Shown here: positions 24,801-37,142 of the stretch, in pieces
Layout of the letters: the number at the start of each line of letters is the position of its first letter
Position numbering within the stretch: position 1 is the stretch's first letter
Source of the DNA: Costus lasius
Taxonomy: Eukaryota; Streptophyta; Magnoliopsida; Zingiberales; Costaceae
Reading direction: 5' to 3'
Assembly (NCBI GenBank): GCA_027563935.2
Contig: CM050446.2
Coordinates: forward strand, 125,132,499 to 125,196,498
Length of the DNA stretch: 64,000 bases
Translations under genes and position numbers: made by a program
Notes under the pieces: model-generated
Told to the model about the DNA's origin: nothing
The model's database searches: none
What the model saw: the letters and a program-made list of their open reading frames with translations, nothing else

Positions 24801-25423
24801 CTTAGACTAGCGGACAAGTTGAAATATCAAACCAGGAGATAAAGCGCATTCTTGAGAAAACCATATCACACACACGCACAGACTGGTCACTCAAACTCGA
24901 TGATGCTTTATGGGCATACCGTATAGCATTCAAAACCCCTATAGGTATGTCCCCATTCCAGTTGATATACGATAAATCATGCCACTTACTGGTCGAGATT
25001 GAGCATAGAGCCTATTTGGCGATTCAACAACTGAACTTCGATGGAAAACAAGCTAGTAAGGCTAGGAAGCTGCAACTTAATGAGCTCGATGAGTTCCGAC
25101 AAGAAGCTTATGAGAATGCCAGAATTTATAAAAAACGCACCAAAAGATGGCATGATCGAAGAATTATAAGGAAGGAATTTCGCGAAGGCGATATGGTACT
25201 CTTGTTTAACTCCAGGATCAAACTTTTTCCTAGTAAGCTTCGAACTAAATGGACGGGACCGTATGCAGTACAGAAGGTTTACCCTTACGGTGCTATAGAC
25301 ATTTACCGAGAGTCAACCGGTACATTCAATGTTAACGGACAAAGACTTAAGCACTACATCCCCCATGAACCAATACCAGAGGGGACTGCGTTAGTCCTCG
25401 CGGATGCTCCTTCACCGGAATGA
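21821..25423 (+). pseudogene. Integrase, element D, split by solo LTR E2
   Basis: The N-terminal zinc-binding part (21900-22186, with one or more frameshifts) is separated from [12 protein letters not shown] by E2. The core keeps the first Asp in WGIDFMGPF (about 24530), the second Asp in VISDGGSHF (about 24706), and Glu in [10 protein letters not shown] (about 24809), so the DDE triad is present. One TAG (about 24804, YHP-stop-TSG, likely CAG) interrupts it. The C-terminal domain has [19 protein letters not shown] and the WTGPYAV segment, ending at 25421-25423. No chromodomain is seen, as expected for Athila/Tat. Confidence 0.88.
22187..24419 (+). mobile_element. Solo LTR E2 (same family as E1), 2233 bases
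   Basis: Ends TGTTAGTGTATATGCC and CATTCCCTAACA, flanked by exact CAAGG duplications (22182-22186 and 24420-24424). It is the inverse of E1 along its whole length. Removing it and one CAAGG rejoins the integrase reading (FKDA to [10 protein letters not shown]). Open frames at 23746-24496 are chance frames in its GC-rich part. Confidence 0.9.
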
Positions 25424-26780
25424 CACAGACTATGGTCAAGCTGACGGACCATTAAATCAGCGCTTCTTGGGAGGCAACCCAAGCTTCTTACTTTAGTTAA
25501 ATTCGTTTTCAGCATTTTCCTTCATATTCGCATGTTTTGTGTTAGTTCAATTTAGCTTGCACATTTTGACGGGATCCTAGCTTCCTCTGCTATGAAATTT
25601 GGATTTCATTTCCTAGTTTGTTCTAATGCATGGTTTCGATATCTTACATTGGTGGTAATCTTGTAGGTAATGCACATACGCTATGTTGACAACACGCATC
25701 GAACTTAGAGTGCTTAAGCAAAATCCTGAAACTGGTGTTGGCATAGGTCCTCGACAAGAAACACTCATCAAGAAGAGCACAAGCTACACCCGCTCCAATC
25801 AATTTTAATCCTCTCTATTTGGGAACCTATATGCGTTCATAGCCTGATATTGTTTATCATCAGCATTGGCTATTTATTTTCATAAAAAGTTGAAAGCGAT
25901 ATTTGGGCCTTGATGTGCCCTTTCACTACTTGCCTTGTTTTCTATATCTCTGTTTGTTTAGCTATGGATATTGATGATTTTACTTGATCTTGAATGACAC
26001 AGGAATATCGCAAACTGATGCGGTAGAAAGGGACATTTTCTGCCGGTTTTTCCAAAATCACGGGCGGGTTCCGACAGAAATCTCGATCGTGATTCTCACT
26101 CAACTCAAACATCAGAAAATTCGCAAAGGGCATTACGACAAGAAAGACACTGAAGCCACAGTCGTAATCAGTGATAAAGGATTTTACGAGAAGATCATGA
26201 CCGGGGAACGCTGAAAGTCATGACCGAGATTTTTCCAGAGAAGCAAAACAAAAATTATCCGTCAAAAGGTTCACGGCAGACCAGTAACTAGAGGCACAGC
26301 CGTGAAATTCGCTCACAATCATACGAAAGACAATCACGGGTGGGTCACGACAAAGATCATGGGCAAGATTTTCAGGAGACAAAACGCTTACATAAATCAG
26401 GCGAGAACATCATGGCTGCCCCGTGATTGAAGACACCACTGTGAAGATTTGCGTTAAAAGACTGCGGGAGAATCACGACCAGGGCCTGATGGAAATCTTG
26501 GGCGTGATCACTAAACCTTAGCGGCTTAACGGATCCGCCTGGCCAGCCCGACCCGATAAGCCTATTAACTTAAGCTCTTGCCCGAAATTTCGCTAGGGTT
26601 CCCGATCTTTTCCACCAGTCTCCGTCATCTACCTCGCCACCAACCGTCAACCCTTCGGCGACTCTTCCGACCACCTCCGGGGAAGCTATCACTTCAGGCT
26701 TCCATTCCTTATCTTGCCGCGAGCTCCATTTCAATCAGCTGCTGATCCTTCTGCACCTTCCCTTCGCTGCTCAAGAAGCT
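25424..26780 (+). other. Spacer between integrase and ORF1, element D
   Basis: Noncoding. It contains the pol-end hairpin CTTGGGAGGCAACCCAAG (25466-25483), a motif block (26055-26510), and a C-rich leader before the ORF1 ATG at 26781. Confidence 0.82.
26055..26510 (+). repeat. Motif block upstream of ORF1, element D
   Basis: Repeated ATCACGGGCGGGT, ATCACGGGTGGGT, ATCACGACCAGGG and inverse GGGCGTGAT or ATCGTGATT words. They match the words in D's LTRs (about 16013-16135 and 29681-29800) and B's LTR (12022-12127) and differ from those of A and C. Confidence 0.72.
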
Positions 26781-28055
26781 ATGCCGCCTCGTAAGAAGAA
26801 CATCGGAAAACGCCCGGCTGGAGCCACGAGCCCTCAACCTCAGCCGCAGCAGCCGCAAAACACACCGCCGGAAATCCAGATGTGAGATAATCACCAAGCA
26901 GCAAGGTACTAGGTGCTCTCTAATCGGCGAATCATCAATACACGGTATATTGATCCAACAACTCTCGCTTCACTGGGAATTTTCGATGACCTGCTCTGGA
27001 TGTTCAGGCAATTTGGTTGGGGTCATTTTCTCCAATACGCTCACCCCACCTACATACCTTTCACCTTGGAATTTCTCAGTTTTGTAGAGCTTAAGGTCTC
27101 AGCCCTTGATATAGACCCAGGGCTGCTAAGTTTCAGGCTTGCAAATACGGAATACCGCCTGACCATAGCAGATCTTAACGACATCTTTGGATTCCCCGCG
27201 TTTGCTTCAAGAGTTGGTCCTCCTAACTTCAACAAGGACATCTTCTGGCGTTGCATTTCATCGATGGCAGCCTATTCACCAAGGAACGCCTGAGCTTCCA
27301 CCCTTTCGAACCCCTGTATCCGTTATGCACACTGTTTGCTTGCCCACTCCATCTTTGCGAGAGAGGGAGACAGAATAGTTCGCCAGCTGGAACTACTTTG
27401 CTTGTGGGGTCTTTTGCATGGTTTCCAGATAAATGCCGGTTACCACCTTGCCCGGCAGTTCTTGCGCGTCTTCTACGCTTAGAAAGGAGTTATCTGCATC
27501 GGGGGAATGATCACCATGATTGCACTTTCTCTTGGACACAACCCATTCGGCTAGCCGGAGGCAGTAGGCAGCAGACGACTAGACCTTGAGCACCTGCTTT
27601 CGATGAAGATGATCATCAGGCGAGGGGACATTTACCATCTTACCTTCGCAGATACCACTACCACTATGGCTCTGCCAAATACAGCACAGACTGATATCAG
27701 AGATAGCGCCAACTGGCGCCTTCGTCCCGACTCTGCTGTACCGGAAGACCAGACTACACCACTCGACATGGATCCCAGCTTCTCTATCGGTGGACAACCT
27801 CGGACTGCCGCGCGCCCTTCTACGGACGATATGCTTCATCTTCTCTGGCAGGAGCAGCTGAACCAAGGGAAGCATCTAGTAGCCTTGATGGACACAGTGA
27901 AGTGCATTGAGATCTTCCTTCACAGCAACGTGGCACCACCACCATCGAGAGATGAAGACGAGAATGCTGATGATACCATCCATGTTTTTGATTCCTCCGA
28001 GCCAGCTGACGACGATGACGACGACGATGACGACCTGACTGAGTGCAGTGAGTAG
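26781..28055 (+). pseudogene. Athila ORF1 (env-position), element D
   Basis: One frame of about 424 codons from ATG 26781 to TAG 28053. The N-terminus is Pro/Gln-rich. The core shows RRIINTRYIDPTTLASLGIF, PTYIPFTLEFLSFVEL, LSFRLANTEYRLTIADLNDI and GGMITMIALSLGHNPFG. The C-terminus ends in a long Asp run. Five in-frame stops (about 26883, 26910, 27291, 27480 and 27552) break it and there is no frameshift. The function of this family is unknown; no signal peptide or membrane span is visible. Confidence 0.82.
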
Positions 28056-29427
28056 GGCTGCACTCTAGTAAGTCTTCCCTCACCCCTTTTGATACATACC
28101 TATACTATGTGCATCCAGGATGATGCAACTTTTGTTTTGGGTGACGGTACTTACACATTTTGATAGGTCATCGTGACTTTTATGAGCTTTATGATGAGAC
28201 GTTGTACTGGTTCTTTGACTTTATGATGTTGCATGTGCTGTTGGTACTGTTGAACTGTTACTGCTTTATGTGATGCTGCTAATGTGCTGATGTACCAAAC
28301 TTGCCAAAACTTTAATCCTTTTTCACTGCTGAACGTTAATATGCTCCATTTTCCTAATGCTTTTACTGCAAGTTACTTTGATGATGTTTCAACTTGGCAT
28401 GGATATTTTCATAATTGTATGCTACACCTTCCTGCTATGCTTTTATCATGATTTTGTTAATAAGCTTTAAGCCTTGTTGATGATTACTTCCTAGACACCT
28501 AAAATTTTAAGTCATAGGTCCTAGCTGAATTTCTTATTTTTATCGATTGATATTTTCCTCATTCATGATTGATTCTTATTCGTTTAGCTGATTCAAGATT
28601 AATCTAGACTCCCACACTATATTAAGTGCATCATTCAGGATTGAACAACTAGTCACTCGATTCCCTATACACTGGAAACTTATGAATTGCACTTTGATAA
28701 GCTTTGAATCTAGGTAGTATCTGCATCTCAACATGAGTATTATGTGTTTGGATGACTATGGATCAAACCATTTGGCACACTTACCACTCTTGGTAACTAT
28801 TGGTGTTGGTTTTAGTTCGAGCTCCTCTAACTTGGCACCGCACAAGAAATAGAGAAAATAAAAAGAGAGAAAGAACAAGAGGCAGTGGTACCAAAGCTAC
28901 AACTTGGCACTGCCCAACAAAAAGAAAAAGAAAGAAAGAAGGCAGTGGTACCGAAGTTACGACTTGACACTGCCACTAAAGGAAGAGAAAATGATTGAAA
29001 AGAAAAGGGCAGTGGTACCGAAGTTGTAACTTGGCACTGCAAAATCAGAAAGAAAAGAAGACAGTGGTACCGAAGCTACGGCTTGGCACTGCAGAAAAGA
29101 AGAAAAAAGTGCGGTGGTACCGAAGTTATGAGTAAGACCTTTACTATGCACTTTTGGTACTTTGAGTGTATTGGTGTCTCATGCGGTAAGGAACTACTTT
29201 TATCCAATATCATCGTACAACTGTTGCCCATAGATTTGACCTAGATGCTATGCTATTCATCTTGACATCTTTAAAGTCTACGGTGATCTGTGTATCTTGT
29301 GACTAGCTATGATTATTTGACATTTATAAATCATTAAGGGAGTATAACTTGAGTTGAACAACCCTCATGGAACTTCATTTCTTTCTTTTTGCTTGAGGAC
29401 AAGCAAATGTTTAAGTCGTAGGTATTC
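28056..29427 (+). other. Noncoding tail of element D
   Basis: AT-rich and collinear with 697-2042. It holds the best hairpin array (28881-29130) and ends in GCTTGAGGACAAGC plus TTTAAGTC (29391-29427) before the 3' LTR. Confidence 0.82.
28881..29130 (+). repeat. Hairpin array, element D tail
   Basis: Four complete units at 28881-28914, 28941-28974, 29008-29040 and 29061-29092, plus a half unit near 29110. Outer arms GGCAGTG and CACTGCC (one base lower in two units) and inner arms CCGAAG and CTTGG enclose a 6-base loop. Units are 53-67 bases apart, separated by linkers made almost only of A and G. Confidence 0.85.
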
Positions 29428-31399
29428 TGTTGACACAGATTTATATTGAGTTTTACATGTCAATTTACCTATGGAATCATGCCTATTTGACGACTTTAAG
29501 CCTTACTATTGCCTTTATTCGGATATATCTATGGAATCTACACCTGTTTCGGTATTTTCACGTTTTCAGGTCAAATTGACCACATAGAAGGTAGATTCTG
29601 ACAGTTTGGTAGTAGAGGAGCTCATCCTAACTCAAGATGATCCTAACCAGAAGTTTTCGGATTCATTAAAGCCTCTATTGGAAATCACGACTGGGTCCCG
29701 ATCAGAATCACGCCCGTGATCGTCGTTATACCTGAAGCTGAAACTGACAAATCACGATCGGGTCACAACCAAATTCTCGCCCGAGATCGCGGACCCGCCT
29801 GTTACGAAATCACCGTTTTCTTCCATATTTCTTTGATCTAACCTAAGGAGAGGCTGAAGGGCACTAATGACTATTCTCCCCCGTTGACAAAGGGGGCGTT
29901 GAGCAGCTTTTAGGGGAGATTTTAGTTACGAAATCATCATTTCGTGAGGGATGGGCGGCTAAAACTTTGCAGGATATGGAGGCTGGCAATGAAGACTTCT
30001 TTTCCTGGAAAACTGCAGCGGTTGAGGCAGCTTTTGCAGGGCATGGGGAAGATAAGGAGCAGCATCCACTTGGGGAAGAGGATAAAAGAGCCTGAAAAGA
30101 GAGAGATGATTCGCACAGGAGCAAAGAAAGGAGGAAGAACACTTGCTGCAGGAGGAATAGAGGGTGCGCACCAGAACTCATTGAAGATCTTATTGTGTTA
30201 TCACCTCAAAATCAAGTTTGTAAGGAAGAATTTACAAGTATCATTTACTTCTTGCACTTATTGTATGAACTTGCATAGCAACGTATGATCCTATCTTTGT
30301 GTTGTATTTCCTGCACGATTCTGCGTATGCACATGCTGTTAAGGATTATTGTTTATGTTGTTGCCATGAATATGATAGGCTAAACTCTTAAATCAGGGTG
30401 TGGGTGTAGCCTCTTGATAACTTATTAGTTCTATAGTCTAGCTCTAAGTGCTAATATGCAGCTCGATCTCATGTGCACTTCTTGCCTACGCTATTCGAAG
30501 GAATGTGCTTGAGCCTTCTAGCTTTGATTGAGGTTTGTAAATCGGAGACTCGCTGATTGTCCGTACTCCATCGAAAGGTAGTTAGGATCTTAGATGCGTA
30601 GGGGAGACCACAAGTCTGACCTCGCATCCGAAGCATTTGATCGGGGGTTTATCAATTCTGTTTAAGCTCTTTGCCTACGTTGCCCAAAAGGGAGCTTTTG
30701 AACCTTTTAATTTCTCGTGTGAGGTTTGTAAATCAGGGGCTAGGGAGAATCTACTTGACGAACTGCACTCTCCTTGTGTTAGTTTTTGGGTCGTAGAAGC
30801 ATCTGGCAAACTTCTTGCGCGCTAGTACGTTGGATTGTTTAGGACGCTATGCTTGTGCAGCCCGAGAGGGCGCGCTTGAGCCGGAAGTTACGCGGGGGAG
30901 GTTTGTAAGCCAGGAATTCTTGGGGAGGACCCCTTTTGTCATCTTGTACCCACTGTGGAAGTACTAGGAGTTTAGGCGTGTTGGGGAGAAGCGTTTCTAA
31001 CCAAGCGCCAGAACCTAACGGGTTTGACCTATAGCCGTGATTGTGGAAACAAACTAGCTATCTGAGGGAGCAGCTACCTAAGTGACAGGGAAGTCGAGTC
31101 CCTTGAACTAGACAGGATAAAGGCGTTGGAGTCTGGGCTATTCAGCTGTAAGAAGTCAAGGCGGTGAACCCACATCCTGATGTTTCATACTATTAAGATT
31201 CTCTCGTGCAAATTCCTCCAATTACATTTTCGCGTATTTAATTAGTTAACATTCAGACTTCATCAATTTCGCATCGTTTAGCTAGCAAATTCAAGATCTG
31301 TCGGTACTTGTCCATTAGTCCCTGTGGGATCGATATTTTATTACTTCGATAATCCCGTGCACTTGCGGGAAACGCCTGCTATATCTGTGGGCGCTATCA
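29428..31399 (+). repeat. 3' LTR of element D
   Basis: 1972 bases, TG...CA, matching the 5' LTR without E1. It is followed by TTTAT (31400-31404) and the second half of element C's 5' LTR. Confidence 0.93.
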
Positions 31400-31404
31400 T
31401 TTAT

Positions 31405-32023
31405 CTCTGTTCTTATTCATGTCTAGGAAGTTTTCATTCATGTTTATGTACTGACCATACATGTTCATATTTTAGATGTTGTGGGAAGGACTGAGAGGTG
31501 AACCACAATCATCGGATCCCCTTAGACTGGACTGGTGATTTCGGTAACGAGAGTTGTCGAAATAACCCGAGGAACCCTAATTCTTCACAGAACCCATTGG
31601 GTCTGCTTAACCCGGTAAGCCACGAGAGTAGGAGACTTGGGTTAAGTTAGACACCGGACTGTGTCCTGAGAAGGAGCGCATCTATACCTTAGGAAGGATT
31701 ACCTTGAGAACATAGATGAAACTTAATCAAAATATTAAACTTTAATACTTCTTCATGCTTTAGTGTGGTAAAACCCGAAACCCCGATCTTCTCTCAAAAG
31801 ATCTCAAACCCCGATTGCTTGTTTTCTGCTCTGCTTGTTTTTATTTCGTTTTAGTTTACTTAGTTGCACTAGGAAATTAGATATTTTTTCATTAATCGTT
31901 AACCTAGCTATTGATTAACTGATCAGTTAGTACTTGACCCCTAGTCCTCATGGGATCGATACTTTTTATTACGCGATAGACCGTGCACTTGCGGTAGTAG
32001 CCTATCAAGTTTAGGCCCTATCA
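31405..32023 (+). repeat. 5' LTR of element C, second part
   Basis: Continues the C LTR after element D and matches 40230-40831. It ends GCCCTATCA and is followed by the PBS. Confidence 0.9.
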
Positions 32024-32029
32024 AGTTTT

Positions 32030-32048
32030 TGGCGCCGTTGCCGGGGAC
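32030..32048 (+). other. Primer-binding site, tRNA-Asp, element C
   Basis: TGGCGCCGTTGCCGGGGAC is fully complementary to the plant tRNA-Asp(GUC) 3' end over at least its first 17 bases. Confidence 0.93.
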
Positions 32049-32189
32049 TAGGTTGCCAATATTAACACGATTAGAAAATTGGTAGACTAAGTTTAATTAG
32101 ATTTCATTTACTGTTTGTTTGGTTTTGTTTTTATTTGCAGTTTTTATTTGGTGCGGTGCTACTAATCTCTTTTGTCAAGGTACTTGTTT

Positions 32190-34264
32190 ATGCCCAGGAA
32201 CACAGTTCGAATAGGGGAATTTGTACTTGGAGATCCGGAGATAGAGCGTACCTTCCGTCTGGTCAAAAGAAATTTAAAAAGGTTGAAGCTTGAAGGACAA
32301 TTTTCTGACAACCAAACAATGGAAGCCAATGTGAATCACTCTCTGAAAGACTTTGCAGCACCCACCATCTCTAGTGTGCACTCGAGCATATCGCGGCTGG
32401 CCATCGAAGCTAACAACTTCGAGATCAAGCCGTCCCTTATACAAATGGTGCAATAGAACCAATTCAGTGGAGCAGCCACTAATGATCCTAACCTTCACTT
32501 GTCTGTCTTTTTAGAATGCTGCGTTACTCTTAAGATTAATGGTGCTCCCCCAGATGCTATTAAACTAAGGTTTTTCCCTTTTTCTCTCAGGGACCGAGCC
32601 AGGGCATGGTTGCAATCTCTACCACAGGGCTCTATCACGACGTGGGAACAATTATCTCAGGCTTTTCTGTCAAAGTATTTCCCACCGAGCAAAACAGCCC
32701 AGCTCAGAAATCAAATCACCAATTTCGCCCAACGAGAAGGAGAGTCCCTCTATGAAGCATGGGACCGAATCAAGGAATTACTGAGGATGTTCCCGCACCA
32801 TAGTCTACAGAAATGGGTAATCATTCATACCTTTTACAGTGGGTTGTTATATCAGACCAGACTTTCTATAGATGCTGCTGCTAGTGGGGCACTTATGAAC
32901 AAAACTTATGCTGATGTTGTGGAGTTGATTGAGGACATGACCATCAACCATTATCAGTGGTCAGGAGAGAGGAGCCAACCAGTTTGAAGTTTAGGAAAGT
33001 TTGATATGAGCATGATTAATTCCCTAGTAGCAAAAGTAGATTCAATTTCTTCTAAGCTTGATTCTATTAATGTTTCTACTTCTAACTCTATGACTTGTGA
33101 TGTTTGTGGTGTCACAGGACATTCCTCTGATGACTGCCATATCTTGAGCACCCCTCCAGAACAAGTCAACACTATTGGGAACTTCAGGAATCAGAACGAC
33201 CCCTACTCGAACACATATAATCTAGGATGGAGAAATCATCCGAATTTCTCCTACAGGTTGAATCAAGGGCAAATCCCTCCTATGAATTTTTCTAACCCGA
33301 ATTCTTCTTCTAATTTTAGGCCTCCTCCTAGGATACAATATCCATCTGCTAACCAAAGACAACCAGATCCTCCTCAAAAATCTAGATTAGAGTCGATGTT
33401 GGAGAATTTCATAACAAGCCAAATGAAGCACAATAACTCTGTGAGTGAGCAAATTCGTCAGCTAAACATGAAAGTTGACTCAGTATCCACACACTCGAAA
33501 ATGATGAGAACCGGATCACAGAACTGGACCAACGAACCAGTTCACTCTCTAGAACCCCAGGAATGCTTCCAGCTCAACCTGAAGCAAATGCGAGAGACCA
33601 ATGCAACACCATCATAACATGCATAGATGAGCTATTAAAGGACTATGATGTTGGAAATATAGAAGATAAAAACGAAGAGTCTGGAAGCCAGGAAGAGGAG
33701 CCTCATCATGAGATTCTTGACACACATAACGTTGAAAAGATGATAGTGGTTACTGAGGACTCTACAGATTGCATGAGTAAACAACCACCTCTCAAATTTG
33801 AAGACCCTGGTAGTTTTGATATACCATGTATGATTGGCAACATTTTGTTCGATAGAGCACTCTTGGATTTAGGTTCTGGAGTCAGCATCATGTCAGTCGT
33901 CACCTTCGAGAAGCTAGACTTGGGAAATCTCAAATCAACATCTCAGGTTCTCCAGTTTGCAAATAGCTCTAAACTTCACCCGCTCGGGATTGCTGAGAAT
34001 GTGCCGTTGCAGATTAAAGGATTCTCTATCCCGGTGGATTTCATGATTCTAGATATGGCTGAGAATTCCACTTTTCCTCTTATATTGGGCAGGCCATTCC
34101 TCGCTGCGATCAGAGCCATAATCAATGTCCCACACAGGATATTGGCTTTTTGCATTAATGGAAATAATATCTCATTCAATCTTTCTGCTATTGATAAAGA
34201 AATCTACTTTTCAGGCTCCAGGGACGGCAGAACGATGGTGAAGGAAAGTACTGCACAGTCATGA
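32190..34264 (+). pseudogene. gag-protease, element C
   Basis: ATG at 32190 opens a frame with the capsid domain (YFPPSKTAQLRNQITNFAQ, LSIDAAASGALM), zinc knuckle CDVCGVTGHSSDDC (33097-33138), a linker, and protease (LDLGSGVSIMSV near 33865, LILGRPFLAAIRAIINVP near 34082). It is broken by TAG at 32454 (likely CAG), TGA at 32985 (likely CGA) and a frameshift before about 33560. Protease is followed by about 370 bases without RT or integrase and then the pol-end hairpin, so pol was lost. Confidence 0.84.
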
Positions 34265-34975
34265 AGCAAACTGGAACTCCTCCCATAAACTTTTCCTGAA
34301 CATTTTGAAGATAGGCCTAACGATTCGATTGGTCTAAGAGGAGACAAGATGGATACTATGATATTTCAAGTTGAAGATGCCACGGGAGCCGATCTGAAGA
34401 AGAAGACATTGGGATTGTTTGGAGATGAAGTTTTGATTGACTTTGCGAACGCTTATGTGTTTTACTACTTTGTTGTTCCATGTTCTGTCAAAATAATTAG
34501 AAAAGAACTTTTATATTTTGAGCTCATTTTAATAGGTGCAATTCATGGACGACAACGAAAGCAGAGGCTCTATGCCACATACTTCGCCTCTGCCACACCA
34601 GACCCACCATGAGCATCACGCTGGTCAAGCTAGTGACCCTAAAGAAGCGCTTGTTAGGAGGCAACCCAACTTCTTGTTTACTCTTGTTTACCCTCTTTCT
34701 TATTTATTTTCGTAATTTAATCTTTGTTATTTCTCAGTTTTTCTTTCATATTCATGCTCTCTAGGTTGTACCCTGCTGATGACAATTTTTCTGGATTTTT
34801 TAGGCACTTGCGAGCCATTCACGGTCGCACCCGTGCATCCATGCACGACCGTGAATGCCTCGCGACTCTTCTGCACTCAACGCCGAAGCGTTCATTGGCA
34901 GGGTGTGAAGGGACGCACGGCCGTGATACGTAAGCGACTTTTGCATCCGTTCTTCGCCGAGCCATGCACGGGCGC
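34265..34975 (+). other. Spacer after protease, element C, first part
   Basis: Includes an 87-codon open frame (34349-34612) with no recognised domain, the pol-end hairpin variant (34653-34670), and the start of the palindrome array (34815-34975). Confidence 0.7.
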
Positions 34976-36885
34976 TGTTGTAATCCGCAAGTGCACGGAT
35001 ACTCGAAGTAATAAAGAAAGATATCGAACCATATAGACCTTATTGTTAAGTACCAAATAATTGTATTCTCACTAGCTAAGCAATCGATTATAATGCAAGT
35101 AAACGATGGGAAGAGCGTAGAGATAATTAGAGAGAAATTGGGGCAGAGTTTCATCCACCTTAATTTCAATGACCAGATATAAATAAAAGGTTGTCAGACT
35201 AATTTTATCATGATAAAGATATAATTTACTTCATAAAAGGATTATCTCACTTTCGTGCAGACAATCATGCAGGGACCGATCCTCGCTTTCGCACAAGATC
35301 TATCCCAAACTGAAAATAAGTAAATCATCAATCAAAGAACTCAAGGATCACTTTCGCGCATCTGAATTCTAAGTTGATCATCTCAAGTGGAATCTCAAGG
35401 ATCATTTTCGTGCATCCAAGTCTCAACATAGGTTCTACTTAAGGCTCTCCAACGTTCCGATCCTCACTTTCGCACAAGATATTTACATTTAACAAAATAA
35501 CTCAATCCTAGATTCAAATTATCAAGCATAGCAATTATTCTTCTAAAATCAAGAAATAAGAACTAACATAATCTCTTATGGTGAGTTCCTAATATTTAAT
35601 TTTAGGGTTCCAAGTTCTCAAGCAAATCACCTTTCAGTCCATATTGCGAAAACTCTAAAACATGCATGATAATAAGAAAACTATGGAGAATTATAGGCAA
35701 TCATCACATAAGTAGAATTATCATAATAAAACTATTCTGACAAAATAGAAGTTATCTAGTCATAAAAAATCAAGGGGATTACACCCCATGTCCCAAATGA
35801 TGTTTAAGCTAGCATGGAGAAAGAATTACAATAAATCATAGTTTAGAATGATCAAAAATTGAAAAGAAGGGAAAATCAACTTTACAGCACGACTGTAATA
35901 GAAATTACAGTTGTAATTTTGGTCGTGAACAGTGCAGGCGCCTCTTCTTTCATTGATTTCTCCTCTGATCGATCTCCTTTCACTCTGAAACTTCTGGGGT
36001 ATCCTTTCCTCCTCTAGGCGAAGCTTCAGCGTAAATTTAACGCCCTGAGGTGGTCTCTACGCCTCTCGGCGCGAGGCCGTGCCCTAGGGACGCCTCTGTT
36101 GATTTCTCTCTCGACCCTTGATAAAAATTAGGGCTTTCACTCTCCTTATCTTCTCCTCGTTGAGATGAGTTCATCGCTGCTTTTGGATCTCAATTTGGTG
36201 GTCTATAGCTCTAGAAATCGTCCGCACAAGATTCGGGCTTCAAAAACTCCGAAAAAATCGTATGCCAGGAATAGAATTACGGCCGTGTTTTTCATTACGA
36301 CACTGTTGTTATTTCTGCAAAGTTCTCTGTGAATTCTGGGTCAAAAATATGGTACCATAAAAAATATTATGGCACTGCCGTAATTTCTGGGCAGAAAGTA
36401 TAGTACCATAATTTTCATTACGGTAGGGGTGTAATCTGGGTCGAAAATTACATACTATAATATAAATTACACCCGGGGTGTATTTTTCAAACTTGCTCCG
36501 ATTTGTATGAAAATTGATGGGCGGCTTCGTTTCGGCATTTGGAATCCATTAATGTGCTCAAATCTTTCAAAATCCATCAAAATATGACACTTTTTACCTG
36601 AAAATCATGAAAACCCAAAAAAGAAGTAGATTCTGTAATAAAAAAGGCATGAAAATAAGCAAAATAGTATAAATATGACACAAAAAGAGCAATGAAATGA
36701 CACAAAATATACTATAAATTTTGGTGTCATCAAGCGCACCCGTGCATCCATGCACGGCCGTGCAATGTAAGTGATGTCGAACTCGTTTTTGCGCCAAGGT
36801 GTTCACAGCCAGACCGTGCATTCATGCACGGCCGTGCAAAGCAACGTTATAAAACGCCGAGCCGTGCACACCCGTGTATGAAACC
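34815..36885 (+). repeat. Palindrome array upstream of ORF1, element C (split by solo LTR G)
   Basis: Units at about 34817-34855 have arms TTCACGGTCG and CGACCGTGAA (10 perfect pairs) around CATGCA-type centres. Further units with GCACGGGCG, CACCCGTGCA and GCACGGCCGTGC lie at 34955-34975 and 36733-36885. Words match the C LTR array (about 12765-12925 and 39625-39805). Confidence 0.82.
34976..36732 (-). mobile_element. Solo LTR G, Athila-like, minus strand, 1757 bases
   Basis: Read on the minus strand it begins TGATGACACC and ends TGCACTTGCGGATTACAACA, the end motif of the other LTRs. Flanks are GGCGC and AGCGC, a TSD with one mismatch. Removing it rejoins a CATGCACGG-GCGC-ACCCGTGCA palindrome of element C. 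It contains its own motif words (ACGACTGTAAT with ATTACAGTTGT at about 35887-35915; ATTACGGCCGTG at about 36277) and repeated GATCCTCACTTTCGCACAAG-like text (about 35240-35490). No internal genes. Confidence 0.82.
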
Positions 36886-37142
36886 CTAGCACCGCCACCG
36901 CTACTCCGATCCGCCACCTCTGGTATCCGATCGACTGCCAGCGACGCTCCACTGTCCTCTCCATCCTCCGACGACTCTTTACCCCAAGTTTTCGCTGTCG
37001 ATCGGTGCTTCTCGTCGTTGTTCGCCGTCGCCCTAATCTCTATGGTCGTCCGCTGTTCCGCCGTAGCAGACCATCCTTCTTCGCCGCTGACGCCTCCTCT
37101 ACACTGGCTACTACCTTCCCGTGACCTTCCTACCCCACCAGC

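Larger units (their letters stand above)
13355..31399 (+). mobile_element. Element D: near full-length Athila-like retrotransposon with degenerate pol
   Basis: LTRs start TGTTGACACA and end GGCGCTATCA: 5' LTR 13355-17749 (1993 bases once E1 is removed) and 3' LTR 29428-31399 (1972 bases). The TSD TTTAT is exact. The interior has PBS, gag, protease, RT, RNase H, integrase, spacer, ORF1 and tail in the Athila order. Without E2 it is about 9.4 kb. It is the only element here that keeps recognisable RT and integrase, though both are broken. Confidence 0.93.

Noticed and set aside
32030..32048. tRNA-Asp gene fragment
   Set aside because: It is complementary to the tRNA 3' end only and sits right after an LTR, so it is a primer-binding site.
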